Shown here: positions 22,701 through 33,600 of the stretch, piece by piece
Layout: every line of letters starts with the position of its first letter
Position numbering within the stretch: position 1 is the first letter of the stretch
Assembly (NCBI GenBank): GCA_903813345.2
Contig: CAIIXF020000008.1
Location: forward strand, 6,890,366 to 6,954,365
DNA: 64,000 nt
From: Owenia fusiformis
Lineage: Eukaryota > Annelida > Polychaeta > Sabellida > Oweniidae
Direction of reading: 5' to 3'
The notes under the pieces: generated by a model
What the model was told of the DNA's origin: nothing
Database searches by the model: none
Seen by the model: only the letters and a program-made list of their open reading frames with translations
Program-made: the position numbers and the translations under genes

Positions 22701-23545
22701 ATATTTACATTGATTTCTGCCTCTTGTACATGTTCTGTTACAGGTAATTCCCCGTTGGAACCAAAAATATTCATATGACAATCTGTTAGTTCCGCTGTGC
22801 GAGCATTGAAATCTCCACAGATCATTGTCTTACCAAGATTCTGGTAATGAGCAATAGAATTTTCAAGAATATCTAAATTACTTGTTCCTAAAATATTATC
22901 AAATGCTGAACCTTTAAATGGTAAATAAACAAAACAAATAAAGATGTCTTGTGTGATAGTGTAAGCATTTGAGTTTAATTTAATCCAGACAAAAAAATCA
23001 TGAGATTGGGGTAAGATCTCAATAAACGATCCATATAGATTATCTTTGATAAATACAGCTATGCCACCTGAGTAGCTGTGAGCATTCACATGTTTTGTTC
23101 TACGCGCAAGATTTTCACAGGTAAAACCTTCAAATTCAAGTTTATGATCAGGAGAAACCCATGTTTCACTGATAAAAATAACTGAGTATTTTCTGAACAG
23201 AGAATTTACATCTTCACCATCAGTGAGCTTATCAGACAGTTTGTTGATATTCCATAAAAGAATAGGGAGTGATTCAGGTGCATTATGGGTATTAATGCTG
23301 ATTTCATCTTTATGCTTAGAGACATGATGAGAATAATTTTGAGTAGAATTCCCTATAGAGTTTGATTGAGTGTTAATATGTACAGACTTATTTACACAGT
23401 AACTGTTATTTACATCATAATATACATCATTGTTTATGCTTGTCAGACTTACTTTAGAGCATACTTTGTTTTTAAGATTCAGATTTAAGTATGCATCACA
23501 CTGAGTGTTTATAAATAACTCTTGGAGCGGGGCATCGGAGGGTCT
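19772..23545 (-). CDS. LINE ORF2: endonuclease and reverse transcriptase
   Basis: The frame is open from 23545 (after an in-frame TAG at 23548-23546) to its stop at 19772, at most 1257 codons. No in-frame ATG lies before the endonuclease. LLWNINKLSD and FISETWV, early AP-endonuclease blocks, are encoded at about 23130-23270, upstream of the first GTG at 23089, so translation must begin upstream of it. Later blocks are ICGDFNART and SDHAPLHF. Reverse transcriptase motifs are SPGIDGIPSD, DFRKAFDYID, MQGSVLSTFLF and LLWADDLVLIS (WADD replaces the common YADD). A CSTCN-x7-HFLTRC zinc-like motif follows. The frame overlaps ORF1 by 37 nt in the -1 frame. It looks intact. Confidence 0.82.
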   Translation of the reverse strand, partial: RPSDAPLQELFINTQCDAYLNLNLKNKVCSKVSLTSINNDVYYDVNNSYCVNKSVHINTQSNSIGNSTQNYSHHVSKHKDEISINTHNAPESLPILLWNINKLSDKLTDGEDVNSLFRKYSVIFISETWVSPDHKLEFEGFTCENLARRTKHVNAHSYSGGIAVFIKDNLYGSFIEILPQSHDFFVWIKLNSNAYTITQDIFICFVYLPFKGSAFDNILGTSNLDILENSIAHYQNLGKTMICGDFNARTAELTDCHMNIFGSNGELPVTEHVQEAEINVNIPKRVSMDKNVTAVNQTHGHELLTLCKSSGMQILNGRLHQDKDMGKFTFYRYLQDDFNNPNRGKSVVDYVISQPSLLPFISDFKVHDKRVDSDHAPLHFILDIQKNSPTDVEQGSPSTCFQKIPFSFFKWDSDKKIDFKAKLTDKISKTLLENFFVFLGDSSQNSNDLTDAILAPINYAAVETFKIKKLSKRKSKFPVNGWFTDECKELKKKVHMAIKQNKGDEEISELTKQYNQVRQREKRNFKSNLLNELVLNMSKCPTEFWKMLHAIPGNSTHDIPISPHVLFSAFKDLAVPPQIDYFNENFFEKMQTFIHDSENISLDEPIDLLSDIIINGPIQTSEVCMALKRINSNRSPGIDGIPSDIIKNSESLIVPFTALFNAIFDKGDYPDKWSIGMLSPLFKQGSRFSPDNYRGINVLATLGNVFDSVIQHRLVFNAEMSNSQDPFQGAYKHDRRTTDNIFILRSLINKFNRQKKTLYTCMIDFRKAFDYIDRTVLFYKLCKFGILPKTKMFKIIESMYEKSKSCLKLQDGISSCFNTDIGVMQGSVLSTFLFNHFIDDLRNNLPSNSGVKLENTFINHLLWADDLVLISNSRKGLQEQLDALFKYCTEYRLIVNTVKTKALLFNSKNKDHEPFMFNNQTIEQVNEYKYLGCVLSHNNKFDKNSNHLKEQARKAYFKIKQQYNKFNDIPVSIALHLFDTLILPILNYGSEIWLDHKQMKTIETIHLKFLKSVLCVKPQTSTHAVYGDLGRYPLYIKFEIQLLKYWIRLLRLCPSNILSETYKYELELHNLGFPSWASRVFKILEKCDMLEYWDNQEIPDEKIFLKDVNSTLMRQYRADWQNAILCAPILRTYCKYKTKFECESYLKLDNRKYRHCIARFRLSSHQLHIETGRHCKPAPKPLNERKCSTCNSIEDEEHFLTRCKKYVTLRECLFSKLKEIIPSFDCDDPDIFKRLMATEHLNVQLYIGKFIYHGFKI

Positions 23546-25317
23546 CTAGTATTGTGGGTTGCAGCTCGTCGGCTCGCTATAATATTTGCGTACGTTTTTC
23601 CAGAGTTCTGTTTTATGATTTCAAGCATAGCAATAGCGAGTATGTTACGCCCTCTCGTATTGAAGTGAAGTCCATCATTATTCAGTACGCTGAAGTTGGG
23701 GTTTCTCGCTGTAGACCTGTTTATGCTGTTAATGTCAATAAAGTCTACTTTCTGATTCCTACAGAACTCAGCCATCTGAGCATTAATGTAGTCGATGTCA
23801 TTGTTCATCATATAAATATGTGAGTTATCATCGGAATCACAGCGGTGATGAATGCCACAGAGTATAAGTTTAGAGGAAGGGTGGTGAGATCTGGCAGTTT
23901 GTACCAAATTCTTCAATTCGTATACTATATCTGTGGGGTTGTCACTTTTTATGTTATTTGTCCCAAAACCAATGATTTTATAATCTGTTGATTTTGCAAT
24001 GTCACCCTGGCGAATGACATTCGTGGCCATCTGGATATTGCCTCCACTATAGACTGAGGCTGTGACTTTAACCTTATTATTGGAGAAAGCCCTCATTGTA
24101 CCTGCCATCTTCTTCCCATTAGAGGAATACATGAGATGTACTGTTGGAGTAGTATCCCTTTGATGTCCAGAGAATTTTGAGTCATTAACCACTGGTTTGG
24201 GTTTGGAGGTTGACTTTTTTTCCAATTCAACGTGTTTGGTTTTAGATTTTCCCTTTTCAGCAGAGTTAGAGTCAGGGGATGAGGTATTTCTTGAAATACT
24301 CTGTGGTTGGCTACAACTTATCACCTCATCTTCTGATTTTGATGGCATTGATTTTAGTTGGGTTGTAAGTAATTGCACTTTTCTGTAGAGAGTTTCATTG
24401 TCAACTTTTGCACCATCAAGCTCTTTGGTTAGAACTGACAACTTATCTTTGCTTGATTGAATTTCATTTTCAAGTTCATTGACTCTTATTTGATGCGTAT
24501 CAGTAACTATTTTCATGTCATCGTGACATTGCTTTTGGCACGTAGCTAGTCTCGTCATGAGATCTGTAATTTTCGCGTTTTTGGCAATTATTTCTGTGTG
24601 GTATTTTGCTTCAATGACTTCATTCTTAGCCTCTAATTTTATAAGCCTTGCCCTCAGTTTTTTATTTTGCACGTTTAGCTCAGAGTGTTCCAAGGAACCT
24701 TGTAGTTGTGAGGATTTTGGTGATGTTAGTGAGGAAGCGGACTCAGGTTGCTCACACACATCAGCAGTCTGATTTTCTGCGGTTATTTGTGATGGTTGCG
24801 AGTCTGGAACAACCAGTATATCAGGCGATGTGGGAGTTTGTGTTATTTGAAGGTCCCCTGTTGCAGGTTGAGATTGTGCACCGTCTACTGAACATGGTTG
24901 TGAGTCTGGAACAATCAGTGTGGTAGGTTGCTTCAAAATTGACTGAGATATGTCAGATGATGAGCTATTCAATTCCATTTCTGAGAAATAAACCAGGCTG
25001 TCTTCACAATCATCTAATTTGTCAATGGGAGCTACAGAATCAATCTCAATTGATAAAAAGCCATTGAAACTCTCATCAGATGATGGGCTGGATTGTGACT
25101 TTGCTATGTCACTTTGAATAAGAGGGGTTGAGGTCAATGATGGGGACAAGTTATGATTTTCAAATGTGTCCCTTATGAGCTGGTAATCATTATCTTTCCA
25201 ATCCTCAAGATTTTCACCTTGCACTGACACGATGCCAGAATCACTGATCTTAATGTTTATGTGATCTTTCACTGAGATAAGAAGACCATACTCAAGTCTA
25301 GTTGCAGATGCCTTCAT
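23509..25317 (-). CDS. LINE ORF1 protein with SGNH-esterase-like C-terminus
   Basis: The frame is 602 residues from the ATG at 25317. It stays open upstream to 25410 (a TTG), and a different frame (25600-25328) encodes a basic N-terminus starting MAKDRPRRSC. A one-base shift near 25400 therefore probably split a longer ORF1. The middle is Ser/Thr/Pro/Gln-rich with SQPS-type repeats. Next comes a predicted coiled coil (KLRARLIKLEAKNEVIEAKY region, about 24400-24680), then an esterase-like domain with YSSNGKKMA, FGTNNI and DGLHFNTRG. The first block lacks a clear GDS; Asp and His of the last block are present. It likely binds element RNA and assembles the particle. Confidence 0.75.
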   Translation of the reverse strand: MKASATRLEYGLLISVKDHINIKISDSGIVSVQGENLEDWKDNDYQLIRDTFENHNLSPSLTSTPLIQSDIAKSQSSPSSDESFNGFLSIEIDSVAPIDKLDDCEDSLVYFSEMELNSSSSDISQSILKQPTTLIVPDSQPCSVDGAQSQPATGDLQITQTPTSPDILVVPDSQPSQITAENQTADVCEQPESASSLTSPKSSQLQGSLEHSELNVQNKKLRARLIKLEAKNEVIEAKYHTEIIAKNAKITDLMTRLATCQKQCHDDMKIVTDTHQIRVNELENEIQSSKDKLSVLTKELDGAKVDNETLYRKVQLLTTQLKSMPSKSEDEVISCSQPQSISRNTSSPDSNSAEKGKSKTKHVELEKKSTSKPKPVVNDSKFSGHQRDTTPTVHLMYSSNGKKMAGTMRAFSNNKVKVTASVYSGGNIQMATNVIRQGDIAKSTDYKIIGFGTNNIKSDNPTDIVYELKNLVQTARSHHPSSKLILCGIHHRCDSDDNSHIYMMNNDIDYINAQMAEFCRNQKVDFIDINSINRSTARNPNFSVLNNDGLHFNTRGRNILAIAMLEIIKQNSGKTYANIIASRRAATHNTRDPPMPRSKSYL

Positions 25318-26315
25318 GGATTTGTTTTTAAAAGCTCTGAACTGCGTCAATCCAAATGGGCACTCTGTCTGTATAGAAGACAAGATTTTTGCAGTTTTCC
25401 CCAAGCTCAAGTATTCCTGTATTGTCTAAATCTGTATAAGCGTGATTCTCATGCAGTGTCTCTTTATTTTGTTTCAACGTTTTCATGTTTTTCTTGTTGT
25501 TGTTTCTTCTTTTCTTTCCTTTTAAGTCTGGTGAAGAATACATGACAGGATTGCCTGGGGACAAAATGGTACAAGATCTTCGTGGTCGATCTTTAGCCAT
25601 GATTTGTTTATTGTTTACATGTAGGAGATTAAATCCTTATTATGAGTGCATTGTTAATCCTATTAGATACTATAGTATACAGTTCTACATTATGTGACAG
25701 TTACACTATTGTTCTAATAAATAATTGGCTGTTCCATTCACCTCCCACTTAACTTTAAAAGTTGTCTTTTAAATGTTTAATATATCATTTTAAATCACAT
25801 TTAGCATTATATAAGATTCCACTATTAACTGATATATTTAATCCAAGATTATTGATGACTCCTGCATGATTATTAATCCAAACTAGAGTGTTCAATTTTC
25901 TGAGTAAAGATGCATTCAAGTTTTTTTTTCAGTTTCCTTTGTCTTAAAATCCAATCCTTTTATTTGCTTATATCAGATGATACAGTTATAATGAGTGTGC
26001 TTTTACTTATCCAAAGTGTTCTCTGTATATTCATGTATAATCTAATTCAGTTTTGAATATCCACAAGAGTTATTAATTTACTGAAAAAGTAGATAACTTC
26101 AGGAGCAAAATTTGAGACATTTAAAAGTTGGCGGCCATCTTGGATTTTTTTACTTTGGTTTAGAATGAAAAATTTATGATTTTTACGAAAAAGTCCCGTC
26201 ATTTTTAAAGCGGCGGCCATCTTGAAAAAATATTTTTTTGCGTAAAACTATTCATCAATGTACATCTTTTCACCAAATATGAAGAAAATCCGTCAACTAA
26301 TATTTGAGTTATCTT

Positions 26316-26382
26316 CCGGACGGACGGACGGACTGACTGACTGACGGACTGACGGACGGAGGGCATCACTATATCCCTACCG
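26316..26382. repeat. (CGGA/CTGA)n microsatellite
   Basis: Tandem tetranucleotides cggacggacggacggactga continue into gactgacggacgg just inside the right inverted repeat of the composite element. Such CGGACGGA patches often sit beside transposon termini in marine invertebrate genomes. Confidence 0.75.
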
Positions 26383-26484
26383 AACTTCGTTCCTTGGGAT
26401 AATTAGAGAGATATTATGAGAACTTTATGATATACCCTCGTATTTCACTTCTTTTCAATCTTGAAGGGTGTGGTTAACCAATCC

Positions 26485-29400
26485 TTGTTGAACTACAAAA
26501 CTCTTATTAGTCTGCCTTGGAGTGTACATTACTCAAAACAAGGAATCAACATGCAAAATGCCACCACCTGCCATTTGTTACAGACATTAACCGCTGAATG
26601 CCATACACTAACCACTGAAAGCCCAACACCAAACACTGGTTCAACTCCAGTAAAATGGCTCAGACTGTTAAAAATCTATTTAAACATGATCCTTTGTATT
26701 ACAAACAAATCCCTTTAATCCATTTTCAAATAATGCACAGACATAAACATGTACTGCATTTTTGAAGAGTATACACATTTTACATAAACTTATTTCATTA
26801 TTAACACAGGTATGAATAAGAAATAATAAAAACATAACAGATCAATAAAGATAACAAAAAGACGGCAATTTTATTGCATTTTCATGACGAAAAAAGATTC
26901 ACTTTGTTTGAAACATACAGCCATGTGAAGTACATTGTGAAATGAATTAAGAACACTGGTCTACTAGGCTATATCCTATGAATATTATTGTTAGCAATTC
27001 ATAAACTTCAATGATATACCCTTAGTGTCTTCCTATTGTACATATTCAATTAAGTGACTACTTTAACCAAATGAACATCATTTCTCAATAAAATTTTAAT
27101 AATACATAAGGCAAGACTGCATCTTTAAAGTAAAACAACAATCAATATACATATCTGACTTAGTTTGAATAAATTATGCTAAAACAACTTATCTACCTTG
27201 ATAATACATCTGCATAGTGGAGGGAAAATGTTTAATTAATCACAAAACAATATTTGCAATTTCTTTAATTGTTTCTACTGTTGTTAATGATTAATGAAGT
27301 GCGAGAAATCTCTCTAAAGAGTTTTATCTTAATTGAATACCTTGGTTACATTGACCTCACATTTCATTTGGCTAATAGAATATTAGAACCTCTGGATAAG
27401 AGTTCTTGTTACGACATCAACCAACAGTTGAAGACATCGAACAGTTTTAGGTCAAATGTTACATATTTTATCTGTCTCACATAATATTAGCAGTGGAATT
27501 AGAGATAGCAAGCACGACATCAAATTGCCTTTAATCATGTTTTAATGCATAGTAAAAAAAGAATACATTGTAAATAATCTAGGTAGCAATCAGTAATTTC
27601 CACAGTGCTGTGCCAAGTGGGTGCTACACCCACTTGAGACTTTATATCCCCTTCAAAACTCATTATTTTCTTCCACTTAACAATGAGAAAAATCATGACA
27701 AAATTAATTATTTTGACCAACTTTTAGCAAAACTGTTAGATTTATTATTATTATAAGTGTTAAATGTAATTGATTGTGAATTCTATTCTACTGCCATGTT
27801 AAAACATCTTTCTAAGTTTGATACCTAGAAATACTGTATAATATTTATCTGTGTTTTTCACACTTCCTGACAAAAATGTAACTTTTGACCTTTCACCTTT
27901 TACTTTTACTGTGAATATGAGTTGTTTTTATAAGTTTTGTAATATTAAACTTATAAAGAGGAGTATAAATCATATAAATTCAACACATTGATGCGACACT
28001 TCTGATCCCAGCAGGGCTAGAAAAAATGAATAGTTATTATGCACAAAGCACAAATAAATACTGGATTTTTACATGTACAGTTCATATACATATAAGTAAA
28101 GGTTTTAGCATGAGCAAAATATGATTAATGGAATGCTATTGTTAGTACATATGCATATAACAAGAATAAATACTGCAATTTATGTATTAGATATTTATAC
28201 AATCACTCAATCATTCCAGAATTCTGTTTTAGTGCATGCCACAACAATTCAAAGTTTCCAAAGAGTAGCAATAGCTTGATATTGTGAAATGCATTTTTGG
28301 AATAAAATGCTTTTACTTACATCTTTTATAGAGATAGTGTACATTTTAATACAGAGAATGCATTTTCTCAATGCAAAAAACTGAAATGTGCTTGTTAATT
28401 AATTCTACAATCACTTATTTCATAACATAATACATATGTATAAAGGGAGGCAACTTCCAAATGTAACATTATACCAATGGGGAAATCTCACTTCTAAGAA
28501 CTCTGACAAGGATGTACTTAATATAGTACTTTCTATCTTATAAGATATAAATTGATAAAAATGCTGTGAATATGCTAGATTCACATTTAAACTTGGGGAA
28601 ATTTCACTTCTGAGAACTCTGACAAGAATATAGACTATAGATATAGCACTTTTATTACTTTTTATTCAAAGGATGCTTGGAGGTATTCAACAAAATTCAC
28701 ATTATCTTATAAGATATAAATTGATAAAAATTTATGAATTCAAACTTGGAGTAAACATGAGTCATGACTATAGTCCAAATAATAACTATTTCTTTTTTAG
28801 TTTTTGGATCATTTTCAAAACGAATACTTTTTATTTGCACCTCTCGGAATGTATGATGTAAAATCATGACTAGCTCACAGGAGATCTTTTAATCCCATGG
28901 TGCATTTGAGTCTCAAAACATGACTTAATGTAATGTTATATTTAATCATGATTGGTAATACCCATGGGGATGTACAAAGTATTATGCAGTTATAAGCATA
29001 TAGGGTATATGGTATAAAAAATACTTCATTCTGATTGGTTGACTGACTGACCAATATACATATATATTTCTCTTTATTTTTTAATTCATTAAGATTCTGT
29101 AATATTTACCTTATCATGAAGCTATCATTTTTACATGTATATCTAAATCAATGTATTTACTTTACATAAATAAAGTTTATAACTATAAAAAAATCTAGAT
29201 TAATATTGCACTGTGGGTTGACCAATCCTTCCTTGTACCTGACTAGCTAGACCCAATACATAATTTGTTTTTGCTATTAACCCAACAAATGTGAGGAAGT
29301 ATCAGAAATTGGATAATACTAGTCATGCACCAAACCCTTGAGAACACCCCCCCCCCCCCTCACAGCTGAAGTAAAGAGGGAAGGGGGTCCGGAGATTAGA

Positions 29401-30087
29401 TGTAACATTAGAATATGATGCTATTAATGGCAATTCACAGATGAACTTGAACTTCTTAAAGATCATGTCTGAAGAAATGAAATAAGTCTACAATGAAGTG
29501 TCATTTATCCAGAGAAGCCGTAAATGTTCTAAGAATTCTTCTCTCTGGGGTTGTACATGCACATCACTTTTTATACGTCTTTTATTCTCCAGACTTATTA
29601 AAGGTTGAAATATGAACCTACCATTTATGGGAATTAAAGAATGAAGCTGAAAAAATGAAGTTGTTCGAAATGTCATTTTTTCTCAACAGCTGTGATCATT
29701 CCAAGTATTCTACTCTACTGGGGTTGCACATCTCTATATGTCTTTAGTTCTCCAGACTAATTAAAAGCTGAAATATGACTCTCCACCTCCAGAGAAGTAT
29801 TTTCTCCACATTTCTGTGTTTGATGACATCTATATTCTGCTTTACTCGATCATATACCAACTAATCATTATATTACTGCATAGTTCTGTGTTCAATGCTT
29901 ATTGGCGTATCACTGTTACTATCCTTAGTGTTCATGTAAAGCTGATGTGTGTATGTAATGTAAGCAGTATACTAGGTTAGTTGCATATTTAAGCACAAAC
30001 TTCTATTTCACTTCTCCAATTGTTCCATTAGATAGAAGTACATGGCTTGAGTCACCAATGAATATGTTTTCTAAGCCTTCTAGGTCT
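26485..30087 (-). other. Probable formin 3' UTR and downstream flank
   Basis: No gene is supported on either strand. The stretch lies directly after the formin stop codon and ends near a minus-strand AATAAA at 26875-26870, a plausible polyadenylation signal for a roughly 3.2-kb 3' UTR. It contains a direct duplication at about 28478-28760 (ggggaaatctcacttctaag and ttataagatataaattgata each occur twice), a weaker duplication at 29495-29780 and a C-run at 29345-29360. Confidence 0.4.
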
Positions 30088-30659
30088 CTAAGTCTTTGAC
30101 TTATTAGCCAGTTTGTCTTTCTACAAAGAAAATGATATATATGTATATTTGTACTGCACATTTCCACTTCAAAAAGTTATAAATTATACAGTACTTGTAA
30201 ATAAAGTCATTTTGCAGCTGCAGCTGTACATGTAATTTACCAGATGGTAACTTTTCTATATAAATATTTCAATATTCTACTTATCCGATAGGATTTTGAA
30301 TTACATTTTTTTACATGTACTCCCTCTTTGTATGCAATTGTGCCAGAGATCTCAGAAATAAGAAATCCAGAATTTTCCATCAGGGTTTTGTGTCGAATAG
30401 TTGTGTATGTATGCGTGTGGTTAGAGAGTATGTGTATCACCCTGCTTGTGCCACTAGATCGTGCCATACTGATTGTGCCACTCTGATTGTGCCACTAGAT
30501 TGTACCACACTGATTGTGCCACTAGATTGTGCCACTCTGATAGTGGAGTAAATGTATATTAAAACACCTACCAGACCTCCAGCCTTCTTAGCTGTGGTGG
30601 GAACACTAGATTTCTTCTTTTCTCTCAACTCCTTAGCTCGATCCCTAGCTTCAACTAAC
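30088..30659 (-). CDS. FMN: Formin exons 17-18: basic C-terminal tail
   Basis: Exon 17 (30659-30572) encodes [18 protein letters not shown] and TTAKKAGGL. Exon 18 encodes only ten residues, [10 protein letters not shown], before TAG at 30090-30088. The phase-0 junction (donor GTAGGT, acceptor TTTGTAG) gives a short Lys-rich end like the Spire-interacting tail of FMN-type formins. A second open frame beyond the acceptor ([14 protein letters not shown] onward) would require an acceptor 4 nt downstream and is less likely. Confidence 0.75.
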
Positions 30660-33600
30660 CTGTGGACAAAAGTATAAACATATGCTGCTCAGAATATCCT
30701 TGACTGTCAAACTCTTATAGTTAAGAGATAATTAAAGATACAATACAATACAATACAATACAATGTAATACTAGACATGTAAAACTGGGAAATAGGAAAT
30801 GTGTAATGTTTTTTTCTATAGATGTACAAAATCACATCAACTTGACCTGCCGGGGATAAAAGGTCCATTAGAGGAGTTAAGCAATGTAATGAGATGTCAT
30901 GAGGCCTGCAAAAAACATCCATAGCTACATCATACCTATAAAAAGGTGGCCTTGATCTGATGCTCTCTTATAATATAGAATGTGATAGCTGCAAAATGCC
31001 ATTACAACTACGAGTATGTACACTACTTCATACATGATGATATATTAGAGTAGAGCGTATTGCTCTCTGTATACCTTGAACTACTTGTATATAGGGATAT
31101 AAATACCTATAAATAGAAGTCCTACCTTTGTTTACTGAGCTTGGCAAGATGTTTCCTCCAAGTGGACTTGAATTCAATACAGAAGTTCACCCACAAAATG
31201 AAGAAGTCTCTGGGAGTGGGATCTTTACCATCATTGGGAGGCTTCAGCTTGACACAGAAAAACGAAACTGTCTTGGAAAATCTGGAGGAAAACAATATTA
31301 TCCAATATACATTCAAATCACAAGAAAATGGATGTGATTGTCATCCAAAATTATCTAATGAAATTGAATAAATCACATACCAAGGGTCTGTTCTAGGCCC
31401 CCTCCTATTTATCATATTTGTAAATGATTTCTATCTAGTTTCTGATAAACTCAAACTGGTGATTTATGCGGATGACACTAATATATTATGTAGTGATTCC
31501 AATCTTGATAATTTGACCACAACCGTAAATTCTGAACTGTGTGACATCAATGATTGGTTGTTGGCCAATAAACTCACTTTAAATGTTAAGAAAACAAAAT
31601 ACATGGTCTTTGGAAATAAAAGAAATATATATGTGAATAATGAAATAAAAATTGCAAACTCTAACCTTGAAAAAGTAGATGAGATGGGATTCCTGGGAGT
31701 AATTATTGATTCAAAATTATCTTGGGCTCCCCATATCAATGCTCTTCATAGAAAAGTTTCAAATGTTATAGGAATGTTATATCGAACACATTATGCTCAT
31801 ACTTTAAATTCAAAGATGATAATATATAACTCTCTGATTTTTTCTCATCTTAATTACTGTAATATTTTATGGGGAAATGCTTGTAAGAATCTATTAAATA
31901 AACTACTGATATTGCAAAAGTTTGTTAGATTAATAACAAATTCAGATAGATTAGCTCACACATTCCCAATTTTTCAAAATCTTAAAATACTTAATATTTA
32001 TCATATTCACACAATCCAAACTGTTTCATTCATGAAAAAAGTTATAAGCAAATCTGTACAGTTCCCTTCAAAATTATACAATCACTATTTCAAAACTAGA
32101 AAAAACATACATCAACGTATAACTCGATTTGGTCATAACTTAGATATTCCTAAACATAGAACCAGAATTGGTGAAAATTCTATTAAGGTCCATGGTTCAT
32201 ATATATGGAATTCCCTCAATGAAGATATTAGAAATAAACCATTAAATTCACTCATATCTCATTTGAAAATTGACCTCCTGAGTACAGAGTAACCAAAACA
32301 TTTATTTCATTTCTTTATTGTCTCATATTATTGTATTTGTATATTGTATTTATATTATATTATTGTATTGACCTATGTACCACTTTAAATGTTCACAGTT
32401 TATCATGTTTATTGTAAATTTAATTATGGGCAGTCATACACCCCCTGGGGTGTCATAGCCTGTATAATGTTGTAATTTTTGTAATGAAAACTGAAATAAA
32501 TTATTTTGAAATTGAAATTGAAATTGACATAAAATAAGATGCAATTACACAAAAAAATCTCAATTTTATCATTTCAACAATTTTATTAAGTTTCACCTAC
32601 ATTGCTTGACTTTCTTCACAATTCTCTTGTTGTTCTTTCAGAAGGTCGTTAGCTAAAAATGAAACATAATCATAAATCAACTACATTGTATCTCATAGTA
32701 AATACATACCCCACCATAAGCTGAAAAAGTTATCATGCATGTACATGTACACAGATGATAATTTTAAAAACAAATGAAAATCATCATTTTTTCTGTCTAT
32801 GTTGCAATTAGGAAACTAATTGTGAAATAACTGTCAAATTTCTTGATCATAGTTACATATTGAATGTATTTGTCATTTGATTTCAATTTCTATTTCCAAT
32901 TTCCATTAATTTCCAAATAGTCCACAATTCTTACCTTCGGTGAGAAAGTTGGTCATTAAATCTTTGAAAGGCTGCAGAGTCTCACTCGAGGAATTCCTTA
33001 TGACAACATCCATCTTCTTACTAATACCTACAGAAGAGATAAACAGACAGGTTAATGATGAGGTCTTCAGAACTACATGTACACTTCTATTAAGGTAGAA
33101 CTTCACTGTTGATCGACTTTTTTCTACAATTCAGATTTTCTTGAATATAATCTAGGTGAAAGATACACTGATGTATAAAAAAAATATGTGAAAATTAGAA
33201 AGATTGACTATTTAGTTATTTCTAGAAAAATATTTCAATTTAACATGGATTTATGAGACCCATGACTGGGCAGTGAACACTGAAGTTCTACCTTAAGCAC
33301 GATTTCACCTCAAAGACCCAGGTGATATAAACATTTGGAGAAAAATTGCCCAAAATATAGTTAAGGTGGGCCCATTGGAGTGATTTTTAGAGCTGGAATA
33401 CTCCTTATGGTCAGTCTACCTTGAAGTGAATAGTTTTTATCAACAAGTACACAACGCAATTAGAATTATGCTCCACAAAAACATAGCACACATCTTCATT
33501 ATGTATAATTCTTCCTATATATTAATTATTGATTGACATATTACCATTTAGATCACCATCAAGTTTTTTTAGATCCTTTATGACATCATCAAAGTTGACA

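Larger units (their letters stand above)
19633..26152 (-). mobile_element. CR1-group-like non-LTR retrotransposon (LINE), near full length
   Basis: It carries two overlapping open frames on the minus strand: ORF1 with a C-terminal SGNH-esterase-like domain and ORF2 with an AP-type endonuclease, reverse transcriptase and C-terminal Cys/His motif. The 3' end has about 140 nt of untranslated sequence with AATAAA and a TAA-rich tail at 19633-19650. The left boundary is set by interruption of the duplicated host unit. The right (5') boundary is less certain, between about 25601 and 26152. An esterase in ORF1 is a known feature of CR1-clade elements; formal clade assignment needs a tree. Confidence 0.8.
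17222..26484. mobile_element. Composite element with outer inverted repeats, containing nested insertions
   Basis: The left end (attggttaacc, then tacgagggtatatcataaag onward) is matched in inverse at 26401-26484. About 43 bp of the inner part is an exact inverted match. Next to the right terminus is a (CGGA)n patch. Inside lie an inverted-repeat element (17287-18243), MITE family A copy 2, a 436-bp tandem duplication and a LINE. Without the LINE the host unit would be about 2.7 kb. No transposase was found, so it is probably non-autonomous. Confidence 0.65.
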
